Shown here: piece after piece, positions 1 through 11,710 of the stretch
Position numbering within the stretch: position 1 is the stretch's first letter
How the letters are laid out: every line of letters begins with the position of its first letter
Assembly: GCA_028583685.1 (NCBI GenBank)
Contig: JAMXIF010001183.1
Coordinates: forward strand, 10,714,821-10,778,820
Length of the DNA: 64,000 bases
From: Petaurus breviceps papuanus
Taxonomy: Eukaryota > Chordata > Mammalia > Diprotodontia > Petauridae
Reading direction: 5' to 3'
Program-made: the position numbers and the translations under genes
The notes under the pieces: model-generated
Databases searched by the model: none
The model's input: only the letters and a program-made list of their open reading frames with translations
Told to the model about the DNA's origin: nothing

Positions 1-1331
1 ACCAACCAACCAAATTAAAGGAGAAATATAGAAAGTAGTTCAAAATTAGAGAATGAGAAAGGGACCTAAGAGATTGATTCAAGTCCCTCATTTTACTAAT
101 GAAGAATCTTGGGCCCAGAAAGGCTTTATGTGATATTCCTCTAATACTTAGGAGTGATTCAGTAATTCTAACAAAATTTTAAAGAATTATTTATCTGTGC
201 AGACACACACACACATAAAATCACATATTTTTGATGTAAAGGAAAACTTCTACATTCACTAACTATTCCAGGAAGCTGGTATTACTGAAAATAAGATACA
301 TATGACAATGATTTCACTCACTGTCATAAAGCCTTCAGTGTCATTTATCTTAGAATTAGGAAAAAATAAAGTTGTCTTTTAATTATTTCTTCCACAAGGG
401 TGAATATGCCATAATCTTTTTAGTCTGGTTAATGCAACTTCTCCTTAGTCTTGATCAACACAATTATTCCTGTTTTTAATTGTTGACTTAACTTCCTTAA
501 TATGGAAAAAAAAGAATTTTTAGGATTCATGCAGTTAGAAAAACTTTTTCTTCAATAACATTTAGCATAAAGGTCAATGTGTAAATACTATAAAAATGTG
601 CATTATAGAAAAATTAAAAATATTATTGGGAAACGTTTAACAAAATAAAAATACCATACAAGTACCTTCCAATGCTAATACTCAAAATTACCATCATTAC
701 ATTTAATACTATTATTAAACATGATATATTAGTAAATTTAAAAACTAGGCTTGCTCTTCTTGATCAAGGATAAATGATTCCTACAGAACCATATGGAGGA
801 AACAGCAGACCCAGGAGAATCAAACAAACTTTGTTTTTTTCCTTTAGAACATCAGGGTAATCTCAAAACAGGTCATGACAGGAAGCTGGATATCTCAGCT
901 GGATTTGCCCACTGGGAATTTAAAATTTAAGAGACTTGAAGATGGAAGTGAATTCCTCTCTGCAGGCAAAGAAAAGAAATGAACCTACCAGAACTGGAGA
1001 AGTCATCATCAGTTGTTTCAGGGTGAGAGGAATAGGTACTCTCCCAGTAGAAGCATTTATACTGTGTGGGTATCTTTGATGGTCAAAACTATAAACAAAT
1101 GGAAGAATCTCATTAAAGAGAATATTTAGCATTACACTTCCATCCTTAGTGGAAACTCTTAAAATAGCACCAACCCAGGTGTACTATGGCTGTGAAATAA
1201 TGACCGTTTCCCTCAAAGAGGGCATTTGGGGGGGGAGGGAGTACACTCATGATACCTTGGGCAAAATAGTCATCTGCAGTGCCCAGAACCAGAGATGTAT
1301 ATTGATGTGCCAACTTTGTGTCTTACTCATT
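1..1331. other. Unique AT-rich DNA, no gene seen
   Basis: The stretch is AT-rich with no splice-bounded open frame, SINE or long LINE that I recognise. A short CA tract lies near 203-214. Short open frames here look like chance. Confidence 0.5.
612..700 (+). mobile_element. Possible fragment of a small hAT-type element
   Basis: The motif 'gtttaacaaaataaaaata' resembles the interior of the element seen at 58638-58778. No terminal repeats are visible, so this is a weak call. Confidence 0.2.
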
Positions 1332-1562
1332 TGTTGTTGTTCAGGCGTATCCAACCCTTCATGATCCCATGGACCATACTGTCAATAGTCAAGGAATTGG
1401 CAAAGATACTGGAGTGGTTTGCCTTTTCCTTCTCCAGTGGAATAAGGCAAAGAGAGCTTAAGTGACTTGCCAAGGGTCACACAATTAATATCTGAGGCTA
1501 GATCTAAATTCGGGTCTTTCTGACTCCTAGCCTAGCACTACCCCCTGAATCAGTTAGATGCC
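1332..1562 (-). mobile_element. Mar1-like CORE-SINE with RTE-type tail
   Basis: Read on the minus strand, a tRNA-derived head ('ggcatctaactgattcaggg') leads to 'tgacccttggcaagtcactt', then to the tail with 'ggcaaaccactccagtatctttgccaa'-like sequence and an end in AACAACAA. This is the marsupial CORE-SINE whose 3' end is shared with an RTE-type LINE. It is moderately diverged. Confidence 0.75.
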
Positions 1563-1975
1563 TCCTATTCAATTACATTGTTAGTCCATTTGGTTTTTCC
1601 TGCCTATACATGGTGCCTGAAGAATATTTCCAATGATTGTCTATGTACATAAAATAGCATAAGAACTCTTATTCAAGAAAAGTATGAACAGAAAAGGGAG
1701 TAGTGTAGTTATATAGCAAGAGGGACAGACAATAATAGGTAGGCAGCTAGAGTGTTTGTGGTATTGGAACCCATGAAATGGAAGAAGACGTAGAAGAAGA
1801 TCTCTAACTCATGATAAGAATCTCTATACATATAGGATCTATACTGGCAGAGCATGAACAAGAGTCATACAGGGTGCGAAGGAATGTTTGGGTTGTGACT
1901 AGTACTTAGAAGGATTGCCCTCATCGGTGAAATCATAGATTCATCAGAATTTTAAAAGAAAGTGAAAGTAACACG
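1563..1975. other. Unique sequence
   Basis: I see no recognisable repeat or splice-bounded exon between the two flanking SINEs. Confidence 0.4.
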
Positions 1976-2145
1976 GGATCATAGACTTAAAGCTGTAAAG
2001 AAATTCAGAAGTCATCTTGTCCAACACCTTCATTTTACAGAGAGGGCAACTGAAAGTGACTTGCCCAGGGTCACAGATGTAGTGTAGTAAGTGGCATGAC
2101 TGTGACTCCAAATCCAGGTTCTTTTGGCTGTGCCACACTCTGCCT
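1976..2145 (-). mobile_element. MIR3-like SINE with L3/CR1-type tail
   Basis: The plus strand begins with the inverted CR1-type 3' end ('gatcatagacttaaagctg', 'gtcatcttgtccaacacc') and runs into inverted CORE-SINE sequence ('cattttacag', 'gacttgcccagggtcacag'). A SINE body joined to an L3-type tail is the MIR3 layout. Confidence 0.7.
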
Positions 2146-2148
2146 CCC

Positions 2149-2151
<3 letters not shown>

Positions 2152-2203
<52 letters not shown>
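2152..2203. repeat. (AC)n microsatellite
   Basis: This is a nearly pure AC dinucleotide run with one AA interruption, directly abutting the MIR3-like SINE. The Val/Cys-rich open frame across it is an artefact. Confidence 0.95.
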
Positions 2204-3039
2204 GACATGTCTTTATTAAAAGTCTAGCAAAAATCTTGTGAAGCTATGCATTGGGAGGCGTTTGGGGAAATGAAGATATAGTGATTGATTTAAGAAGCTA
2301 GTATTTGGCTGATAAGCATGAACTCCATGTAGGGCTAGAAATGAGTGTTATTAGAGAATCCCTAATGGCATCATTTTTACTGGACCAACAAAAAATTAAT
2401 CACTTCTCAGACTTTGCAGTCAGGAAATCCTGGCTTTGCCCATGCTCTGTCCCTTTTCAGAAAGCACCTGCTTATGTGCAAGGTAGTGTTCAGGACCTAG
2501 TATGGCATATGTATTTCAATATACAAAGTAAATTATGTTTTAATTCTTCAAGGATCTATGGTTTTGTTGGTGTAGATACTTGGTTTTTAATCACCACTAG
2601 TTAAAATGTTTCTGTAGCAGTTTTTCAGGGTGCTATTGCCAAAAACAATTCATCCCCTTGTGGCCAACCTGCTAATAGCTGGGTCTGAACTACACATACT
2701 AGTTTGTCACTGGTCCTAGAGTTGGTCATCCTCTGGGCCTTCAAGAACCCCAAATTACTTCCCTGTCATAAATGAAATAGCTTTCAATGGTAATGTTTGT
2801 AAAGGACAAGGTAAATTAAATCTAACAAATAATTATCCCAATACTCCTCTGTCTTAAGAGAAATGAGACCTGGGAAGAAAAGTGAATGTGATTCCAAATG
2901 AACAGATTCAAAAAACAGGTTCTCTAACTTCAAAACTCATAGGGATAGAGGGATAAGGACAAAAACCATGATTTTTTCCATACAAGGAACTTCCATATGT
3001 GGAAATCTCCTCCACAAATGCAAATTGGCACCTTCACTG
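2204..3039. other. Unique sequence
   Basis: Mixed-composition sequence with no recognised mobile element. Short plus-strand frames lack splice context and look like chance. Confidence 0.4.
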
Positions 3040-3190
3040 AAACTTAGAGTTTTAGAAAATTGTTTGAGGCATTGTGAAGGTAAGAGATTTGACCAGTTTT
3101 ACATAATATGTATCTGGAAGAGGTACAACTTGAATCCAGGTCCTTTTCATTATCTTTCTATCTATCCATTCTACCAGGCTAAGTCCATAT
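3040..3190 (-). mobile_element. Degraded CORE-SINE
   Basis: Inverted SINE features are visible: 'agatttgaccagttttaca' corresponds to the CORE region, followed by 'aacttgaatccaggtcc' and a Pu/Py-altered inverted head. It is heavily diverged, so the family is not assigned. Confidence 0.45.
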
Positions 3191-4807
3191 TCTATTATTT
3201 TCTAAGCCATAAATAAGCTAATTTTAAAAGACTGTCCTACAGACTCATTATATACATACCAAGAGGCCAGGATAAAGTTGAATGTTTTCAAGTCTGAGAC
3301 TTATTTGTTTAACAGTGCAGGTAGCCTTTTTGTCCTGTCACTTTAAAGATTTGGCTATAAGATGACATTCATTTCTGGGATTTGGGAATGAAAACCAAAA
3401 ATATAAGCTACCACATCTCCTTCATCATTTGCCATATTACACGAAATGAATAGTAAAACTTTGGGAATCAGATACGCAGTCTTAAAATTCTAGTCATCTA
3501 CAATGTTGAATTGTATGGGTATGGATGGATCTAGAGGATTTTTTTAAACCATGTATAATGAAAGATATCATTAAATATCTATGGAAATGGTTAGCTTTTT
3601 TTCTCCTTCCCTCTCATGGTAATCTCAGGTCAGACCTATTATTTAACTATTGTAATTAAGCTAAAGACAATAGTGAGCAGGACAGTAACTTGAAATGTAT
3701 ATGTACTGTGTATGTATGTGTTTTGTGTATATCTATAGCTATCCCTTGCTCCTTCTACATCAAAAGAGTGTATTTCATTATTTCCTTCATCTTTCCAATA
3801 TCCCACATAAAAGGCAGAAGTGAGTATGTGTGTACTCACACATACATATGTGTATATAAATATTCATAAGGATGATATGTATATGCACATATACACATAT
3901 AATTTCAATTGATGGGCATTTTGAAGCAGAAAGAGATGATGTGATATTTCTTAATATCTTACATAAAGTCAGTACCAGAGCCAAGACTAGGACCAGACCA
4001 TCTGTAATTCTGATACAATATTTGCCGCACTATATGCCACTATCTCAATATTCAAAAATACTTACATGCTGTTTTCAAATTTCACTTTCTAGCATTTTCC
4101 TCTCTTCTCCTCAAGGACACAATCACATATCCATGGCGTCTTTTTTTCTGTCCTGTTTCCATTTTGGATTCCTCTTTTTTTTTTGGACCGAAGTTTACAC
4201 TGGGAGCAGTCCAGGGGATGCTGTGCCTGCGTTTGTTGACAACCAATGGGGAATGCCACTTCTGTCCTCTCAAATCTCATTGGCTGCTTGTTGTCATTTG
4301 GAAACAGGAAATCCAGGTTCCAGGAATAAAGCACATGTTCATTTTCATTTTATCCTTTTGTAGTGGGGAAAGAATGTTAGAAACAGTTTTCTATGTGATA
4401 AATTTGATCTGTGGGAAAAGATTGGCCAAAATAAATTATCTGTTTGGTTATCTGAGAAGTGAGGAAACTGTGCCCCATAATTCTGGTCCCAAGTTTAAAT
4501 CCATTACAACTCCACTTCACTTACTGTTCTCTGCTGCTATTAAATGGGGAGTGATCTTATTATATTAAATGGGGAAGAAGAGAGAGAAATGAGACTACAG
4601 AACATGATTCTAATCTGAACCCAAAGTAATCTCAGAAACCAAAGGCTGATCAATCCTGTCTGCTTCCTTTTCCTATCCCCTATCCACCAAAATAACCAGA
4701 ATCATAAAATAATGAACTATAAACCATGTCCACAGTGAAACAAATAATTTGAATAGGGCATTCTTTTTCTATTCTCAATTGCTGGCTACCTTTTGAATAG
4801 TCACCTC
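3191..4807. other. Unique sequence with a weak MIR-like patch
   Basis: An imperfect ATGT/ACAT-rich patch lies near 3690-3900. About 3910-4045 may be a very old inverted SINE ('aaagtcagtaccagagccaa'). The longest plus frame (4164-4568) matches nothing I know and has no supporting splice pattern. Confidence 0.35.
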
Positions 4808-4832
4808 CTATCTATCTATCTATGTATCTATC

Positions 4833-4919
<87 letters not shown>

Positions 4920-4930
4920 ATCTATCTATC
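4808..4930. repeat. (ATCT)n tetranucleotide microsatellite
   Basis: About thirty units of ATCT run with only a few interruptions near each end. It is probably length-polymorphic. Confidence 0.95.
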
Positions 4931-5871
4931 GGAGAACCTTAGTTATAAAGTCTCATTGAGGGAAAAGGATGTGAAAAGGCACTGTGTTATTAACATTAGC
5001 CTTCTCCCAAGGGGGCACATACCAAACCTCCATCTCTGCCCCTCCCTCCCCACCTGTCCTGAATTTAACAGATTGTTACTCTTTCTTGATCAGTGAACTA
5101 CTAACCAGATCACGGGCCCTACACTCTTTATCCACATCTGCAAAATGGTCATTTCTCTCAAGCAGTCTTCCCAGGTTAGCACCAAACCGAGAAAAGCAAA
5201 TTCAGAAGAAAGTAATCAGTTCTTTCACCCCTTGAATACACAGCAGCTGTTGAAATAATGGCTTAAATATTTCTTTTTTCTTGCTTTGACCAGGCATTGC
5301 TTTAAAAGAAACAACAAGCCTGCAGTAATAAAGTGTTTTCTTGAGCATTCCTTCAAGTATATTGGGCTTATGAAAATGCTCTGGTCTTTGATCAATAGCA
5401 ACTGTATGAGAAATCAAAACTCTCCAAGATGTCACAATGAACTAGATATGCACAAATTGGTCAGAAAGTTACGGGCCAAAATCCACTGCTATAATGTGTG
5501 TGTGTGTGTCATTTAACAGCTCCAAACCCAGGCTTTCCTTTCCTAGATTGTCCCTAGGGCCTGGGTTCATAATAAGATAGTCTGGGGATCCATTCCAAAC
5601 CTGGACAAGCTCTGAGCCAGGAATCATGGGCAGAAAGATTGATAGTCCTAGGGAGGGCCCACTTCCACAAGGGTTGGAGAGTGTGAAATGGATGCAGTAA
5701 GGATCTTCTTTTGGGGAAACTTCTTAATTCCCTACCAATGGAGATCAGAACATCAGAAGGAATGCTCAGGTTAAAACAAGGACACCTTCTAAGGGTGTAG
5801 ACCATACTGAGTCCCCAGAGGTAAGCCAGTAAGTAGATTTTGATTCAGCAATTCAGTTGAAAATTTGATTT
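4931..5871. other. Unique sequence
   Basis: No recognised repeat or supported exon. A short GT run lies near 5495. Confidence 0.4.
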
Positions 5872-6000
5872 CATTCAACAAATCATTTAAAATACATATT
5901 TCAGGCAAAGAAGGGGATGGCAATTAAAAAGAGGAGCCTTCCCTCGGGGAGATTATTATTTAGTTAGGTGATAAGACACACAGACAAATGTAAAACACAA
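5872..6000 (-). mobile_element. L2 3'-end fragment, inverted
   Basis: The order 'attcaacaaatcattta', then 'caggcaaagaaggggatgg', then 'ccttccctcggggagattat' parallels the reverse complement of the L2 3' end. It is strongly diverged. Confidence 0.4.
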
Positions 6001-6090
6001 AGCAATAGAAACAATATCTATAATATTAAAAAACAAACAATAATTTGAAAGAAATAAATGTCTTGCTGTTAGAAATCAAATTAAAATTTT

Positions 6091-6118
6091 CTCCTCTCTC
6101 TCTGTCTTTCTCTTTCTC

Positions 6119-6209
<91 letters not shown>
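6091..6209. repeat. (CT)n microsatellite
   Basis: A long CT array has TTT, CCC and GT interruptions at its edges. The Ser/Leu-rich frame translated across it is not a gene. Confidence 0.95.
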
Positions 6210-6361
6210 AATATAAAATCTCTGCACTATCTCACCTCTATGATATATCTAATGTTTGTATTCCTACTTCACCAATACACAATCATGCTGGCTACTGTGT
6301 CTTAGAAAAGGGTAAAACAAATACTACTAAGGATTCCTAAATCAATTGAGTTAATAGATCA

Positions 6362-6560
6362 GAATTCAGGATCATAGTATTTAGAGCTGAAAGAGAAGGG
6401 AAAAGAATGAGCATTTCTTAACACCTTCCTCACAAAATGTCTGGGAGGTAAGTGACTTGCCCAGGGTCACATGGCTACTAAGTGCCCGAGGTCAGATGTG
6501 AACTTGAGTCTTTCTAACTTAGTACATTATACATTCTGGCACCAACCTGCCTCAGAAGAG
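6362..6560 (-). mobile_element. MIR3-like SINE, inverted
   Basis: The plus strand shows 'ggatcatagtatttagagctg' (inverted L3-type tail), then 'gtgacttgcccagggtcac', then an inverted tRNA-related head ending near 'ccaacctgcctc'. Confidence 0.6.
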
Positions 6561-6564
6561 AGTT

Positions 6565-6744
6565 TGGAGATTGGGAAGTAATAGAAAGAGCATTGACTTT
6601 AGGGCCAGAGGATACAGATGGGTTAGAACCCTAGCCCTACTACATATATTACTGTCTCTGGAACTTGGGCAAATTGCCAGACGTTTTACGTCTGTTTTCT
6701 CTTTTGTAAAAGATGGGGGACCTCTGAGGTTTTTCTAGCTCTTA
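6565..6744 (+). mobile_element. MIR-type SINE, plus strand
   Basis: The head 'gaaagagcattgacttt', the CORE segment 'gaacttgggcaaattgcc' and the tail 'gacctctgaggtttttctag' follow the MIR3 layout. It lies head to head with the preceding inverted copy. Confidence 0.55.
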
Positions 6745-7225
6745 GTCTAAAGTACAGGTTTGATTATTTCACCCTAACCCCCATTCAAAAAATCCAATGG
6801 CTCCCTATTACTTCAGGATGAAACATAAGATCTTCTCTTTGGCTTTTAAAGCTTTTCACGTAACCTGGTCCCTTTCTATTTCTCCAGTCTTGTTATCCTC
6901 CATGATAGTGACCCTAGCCTTCCTCACGCACCACACTTCATCTCCTAACTGTGATTTAATGACTGAACTCTATATCTCCTTCCTCTTGTCCAGCTCTTGA
7001 TCTCCTTTAGGTCTCAACTAAAATTACATCTTCTCCATGAAGCCTTTCCTGGTCCCTCTAAAATTATCTCCAATTTATTGTGTCTATATCTTGTTTGTAC
7101 CTCACTGAATGCTGTCTCCCCTATTATACTTTGAGCTCTTTGAGAGCAATGACTGTTTTTTTTACCCTTTTTGTATCTTTAATGTTTAATCCACTGCCTG
7201 ACACGTGGTAGGCACTCAAATTGCA
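6745..7225 (+). mobile_element. L2 LINE 3' end
   Basis: Characteristic L2 text is visible in order: 'ccaatggctccctattac', 'catgaagcctttcctggtcc', 'tgagctctttgagagcaatg' and 'cctgacacgtggtaggcac'. This covers the end of the reverse transcriptase frame and the 3' untranslated region. All frames are decayed. Confidence 0.8.
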
Positions 7226-7270
7226 AATGACTGGGCCACAAACATTGAAATATTGTTCATGCATTACTAG

Positions 7271-7459
7271 AGATGGGACTCTTTAAACTTGGTATCATCG
7301 ATTCCCCTTTGACAGTCTGGGGAAGACTGAACCTGTTCTCTTAATAAGGTTTTCAAATGCATAAAATAAAATACATGAGATTACAAAAATAGTGAATTAT
7401 ATTAAAATGTGGTTATAAAATATTTTTAAATCCATAATCTCCAGGTTAAAAACCTCTGA
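7271..7459 (+). mobile_element. Small nonautonomous hAT-like element
   Basis: The interior 'aaatgcataaaataaaatac' and the end 'ccaggttaaaaacctct' match the copy at 48245-48452. The inverted ends are imperfect at the left. No transposase frame is present. Confidence 0.5.
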
Positions 7460-8574
7460 TCAAGGTTAATCCTCATGTTTTAAAGATGCAGAAATTGATG
7501 CTCAGGGTTAAATAATATATGCATAATTCCCTTAGATTTACTCTAAGAAAGGAACAAGTAGATCCTGTGCTGCTGGTGGGGCAGTGTAAATCATGGAGGG
7601 CTTACTGAAGTTGATGAAAACTGAGCAAGCCTTTGAAAAGAAAGAGAAACAGTTGTTCAGGTGGGGGAAATAATAAGTGCAAGGTCCTAGAGATAGGTGG
7701 ACATTCATAAATGTATAGAGAGAAAAGGGAAAGGCAGGAAAACAAGCATATTTGCTTAATGGAATGGAGAGGGAAATGTGGTTTGGTGGAGAGAAGGGTA
7801 ATCTAAGTGAAAATTCTCTGGTTCTTTCTGAAACAATTCTAATGCCATTGAGAATTCTAAATGACTATAAGTAAATGGCAACAGTCACAGATATTTTGGT
7901 ATATATAAAAATAACCCCAGGTCTACTTGCTTCTCCCTGAGAGTAATTCTCTGGAGTGGTCACAGATTGAATGGGAAGTCAATCCCCAGGCACTTCCTAT
8001 AAGGTGTTTGACTGCTTGTAGGACTTACAAGAACCTATTGGTACTTCTAAAGTCCCCATTAACTAAGATGCTTAATGAGGATATTCAGAGGCACCCTTGA
8101 CACTCCCCATTTGGTCCAGCTACTGAATCCCACACTGTGCTGGTTTGTAACATCCCACACCATTCAGAGGCCTCTCACTGAAGAACAATGTGCAAAGCAA
8201 ACAAACTTTGATAGCCTCATCTCAGGGCTAAGCCTCAAAAGTTGACCCTTCTTTTAAAAAGTAGTTTAGTGATTCTCTACCTGTCTTTTCAAATGATTTG
8301 AGAAAATGCCAAATGACGTGTGCATCCAAACCTTTTTAAAAATGGCATTTTATACTTTTAAATTTTGAAATTGTTTGAAAGTTGCATTAGCTTAAAAAAC
8401 TGGGACAGGATTTGTCTCTCAAGTAAGATATGGTACAACTAAACCAAATGATGGTATCAGAAATGCCCCCCCCAAAAAAAAGAGGTTTGTGGTGATGAAA
8501 CATATACTATAATGTATATAAGGTCACATTATGGGTTTATTAAGATTTGCATTAAAGAGATATGTACAATTTAT
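7460..8574. other. Mostly unique sequence
   Basis: About 7555-7810 may be a very old inverted L2 piece ('gtgcaaggtcctagagatag'), but the match is loose. The rest is unassigned. Confidence 0.35.
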
Positions 8575-8705
8575 ATAAATGTCCTAGAATGTGAACGCCT
8601 CAAGTCCAGGACCTTTTTTTTTTTTTTGGCCTTTCTTTGTATTCTTACCACCAAAGCAGTGCCTAGAACATAACAGGTCCCTAAATTCTTATTGACTAAT
8701 CTAAA
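8575..8705 (+). mobile_element. L2 3' terminus
   Basis: L2 terminal text is seen as 'agaatgtgaacgcctcaag', a poly-T-expanded segment, 'tttgtattcttaccacc' and 'cagtgcctagaacataac'. Confidence 0.6.
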
Positions 8706-8994
8706 GAAAAATGAAGTGAAATTGCTGTATCCAGGCTGAAGTACCAAATCCTGCCACCATCTATGTCAGCACTCCCTAGCTGGGTTTTGATACAGAGATT
8801 TTTTTTGGGGGAGGGGGGGAGGTGGATTATTACTAAATTAACTTATTCCAAAAGTATAAGGGAACATTTAGTTTTAAAAGATAACAAAGAATTGATTTCT
8901 AAAAAAGAAAAAAAAACATGTGAAGTTTTCATTCTCATGAAATAAAAGGAATTCTCCTACTGTGTGCATCTATTGCTTTTTTTAAGTCACCCAG

Positions 8995-9125
8995 TCAGTC
9001 CACAAGTATTTATTAAGTGCTTACTGTATGTCAGTCACAGTGCTGGCATTCTGGATACAACAAAAGGGAAGAATAGTCTTTTGATCTCAAAGAACTCATA
9101 TTCTGATGACTAAAGGAGATAGTAG
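8995..9125 (-). mobile_element. L2 3' terminus, inverted
   Basis: The plus strand reads 'gtatttattaagtgcttact', 'gtcagtcacagtgctggc' and 'ctcaaagaactcatattctg', the reverse complement of the L2 3' end. Confidence 0.65.
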
Positions 9126-10589
9126 CAGAGGTGGCTTTGAAAACATTCACATCGACATTCACTAACTTTTGTGATATGGGGAAAAGTCAATTATTTATAC
9201 CCACTGAGAGATGAGCATACCTACTGACAGGCACTTAAAAGGAAATCTGCTCATCCAAATAGCCAAACGATGACAGTGGTTTGTCCTCACATCTATTGAT
9301 AATAAGAAGGCCATATTGAAGGAAGATACTTCCCATTTCAGCTCTAAATCTTATAAGTTATTGTTTGAATCCATTCTGAACCGCATTTTCTTTTGCCAAG
9401 TCTTATGTGGTATGTATTGACTATTGCTTGCATGAAGGGACAGAGATAGCCGGGTAGATGTTGTGAAGCCAGAGGAAGCCCTAACACAGTGGAATCAGTA
9501 CCAAATAGCCAACAAGTTAGCTAGTAGTTTGGCCTTGGTTCAGCTTTGTCTTTTCTATGTTACTGTTCCTTTGTTTGTAGTGTACCAAAAATGTCTGAAT
9601 TAAAGAAGTCTTGGCTATAAAGGGTTCATTCTAGCCCCATCCATCATCCTCCTTAAACATGGTTTTTTGTTTGTTTGACAGCTACCTAATTTTAGCCTAA
9701 TAACTAGCAAGCCCTAAAGATCCCTCCAACCTCCGACAATGGGGAAAAGCCTGACCAGAACCAAAAGGACCTAGCAGGCCCATGGCTCAATCTTTGAAGG
9801 ACAGTCAGTTGCAAAAGCTAAGGATCAAGGACTAATCTGGAGGAACATTCATGGAGGCCAGTCACATTTACATTTCAGTGGCCAGAACACACTTTTCCTA
9901 TATATTGCCATTTCCCCAACTACTTGAACTGATTAAAGGATGCTGGAAAATTACCTAGGCCCTTAAATTGCCACAACAAAGGCTTGGTTTCTCTTTTCAA
10001 TCAAAACAACACAACTGCTTGATTCAAATGCTAATAGCCAGGGCCCTGAATTGGTCACTAAACTAGGGAGAGACTTTCTCCTGCAAATGACCAGAGACTC
10101 CTCCGCTGTGACAATTCTCATAACTGTCTGTCAAAAATAAACAAATGAAAAATGACAAGTTTCTCACATTCCTAATATTCCTTCAAAAGAAACCCTTTTC
10201 ATGGTGGTCCTGGGAGAGCTTGGCAAAATGAATTTCTGAAGAATCAGGCTTTAAATTTGACCAAGGTTATAATAACTTTTCATGTCAGTTCCCATCTCTT
10301 TCATCATGAAACCAAGAAGACATTTAAGAAAGTTTAGTAAAGTCTTTTGCTCAAGAAAAATGGCATTAGCTTTTGTCTATGTCACTTTTATTCAAAAAGG
10401 GCAATTTTGGTGGCATCCAGTGGCCCCAATGAAAAGATGCTGGACCTTCTTTCCTTATCTCCCTTATACCTCCTACAATTCTCTGGATTAGTTCCACAGC
10501 CAATTGGCCATGTAGCCTCAGGTACTTTCCTTGAATACTCAGAACAAAATGACCTACAGACTATGAATGAGACTCTATGTATAACAATA
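9126..10589. other. Unique block, possible conserved noncoding DNA
   Basis: About 1.4 kb without recognisable repeats. Around 9990-10270 it carries clustered motifs such as 'gattcaaatgctaatag' and 'aaaataaacaaatgaaaaa', the style of vertebrate regulatory DNA. That is impression, not measurement. No supported exon is seen. Confidence 0.3.
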
Positions 10590-10815
10590 TGGCTTCTCAT
10601 AGTGGATAGAGTTGACCTTGAAAACCAAGAAAACTTGGGCTCTAGTCCTGCTTCTGATGGATTCTGCCTATGAGATCCTGAGCAAGTCATTTAACCACCA
10701 ATATACCAAGCAACTCTCCAAAACTAGAAATTTCAGAGAAGGTGCAGATCTTTTTGACTAGAGAGAATTTCCTGACCTGAAAGTTCCTTATAGCAATGAA
10801 ATCACAGCCCCAGTC
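10590..10815 (+). mobile_element. CORE-SINE with 'gaaatcacag' tail
   Basis: A head ('atagtggatagagttgacc'), a CORE segment ('gagcaagtcatttaacc') and a distinctive tail ('aaagttccttatagcaatg', 'gaaatcacagcc') are all present. The tail recurs in at least six other SINEs in this window. I do not recall the family's formal name. Confidence 0.6.
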
Positions 10816-11179
10816 TTTATCACCCAGTTCCCATACACAATATGCTGTTTTTATTTGCAATGTGCTTCAAAGTGGCCTGTGAAGTATTTTGTTTTGTCTT
10901 GAAAATAATGACCCTTAAATTCACCTTAAAATATTGCTTTGATATTTTGAGTAAGGGCTGGCATAGTCAATGGTTATTAAAGTTAAGGTAGAAAAGGATT
11001 ATGGGTGAATTTTTAGAAATTGGTACATAAACTGCCAAATGATTCATATTAACATTATTTTCTTTTCCTGGAACTTGTGGCTAACTCTGTGCATACAAAC
11101 AAAGCTACATGAAATACTTCTAGATTCTATAGGGATTATGTAGACATATCAAACTGCAGAATTTGAACATGCTTTAAGA
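10816..11179. other. Unique AT-rich sequence
   Basis: Nothing recognisable as a repeat or exon. Confidence 0.4.
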
Positions 11180-11400
11180 CCCAACACTAACATCTTTGGA
11201 GGATTGAGATTTCACTTCTAGACTATATCCTCTATACCTTCTTTTCTGCACCTGATATATAACCATGAATTAAATTGTAGAATCCAATCTAAGCTTTTTG
11301 AAGGCAGGAACTCTTTTACTATTCCCTTTATCTCCTAGTCTATCACAGTTCGTGGCATATTGTAGGTGTTTAATAAATGCTTGTTGAATTCAGTTGAAAC
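11180..11400 (+). mobile_element. L2 3' end
   Basis: 'ctttttgaaggcaggaactc', 'tcgtggcatattgtaggtg' and 'ttaataaatgcttgttgaat' are typical of the L2 terminus. A diverged upstream segment begins near 11180. Confidence 0.7.
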
Positions 11401-11445
11401 TTAATTCAATTCAACTCAACACTTATTAATCAACTAATGAGAAAA

Positions 11446-11710
11446 GGAAGGAAGGAAGGAAGGAAGGAAGGAAGGAAGGAAGNNNNNNNNNNNNNNNNNN
11501 NNNNNNNNNNNNNNNNNNNNNNNNNNNNNNNNNNNNNNNNNNNNNNNNNNNNNNNNNNNNNNNNNNNNNNNNNNNNNNNNNNAAGGAAGGAAGGAAGGAA
11601 GGAAGGAAGAAGGAAGGGAGGAAGGAAGAAAGGAAGGAAGGAAGGAAGGAAGGAAGGAAGGAAGGAAGGAAGGAAGGAAGGAAGGAAGGAAGGAAGGAAG
11701 GAAGGAAGGA
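11446..11710. repeat. (AAGG)n microsatellite with assembly gap
   Basis: A GGAA tetranucleotide array is interrupted by exactly 100 N at 11483-11582, the usual placeholder for a gap of unknown size. All open frames over it (Pro-Ser-Phe-Leu or Arg-Lys-Glu-Gly repeats) are artefacts. Confidence 0.97.

Noticed and set aside
4164-4568. 134-residue plus-strand open frame
   Set aside because: No recognisable domain, biased codon content, no promoter or splice support. Chance frame is more likely.
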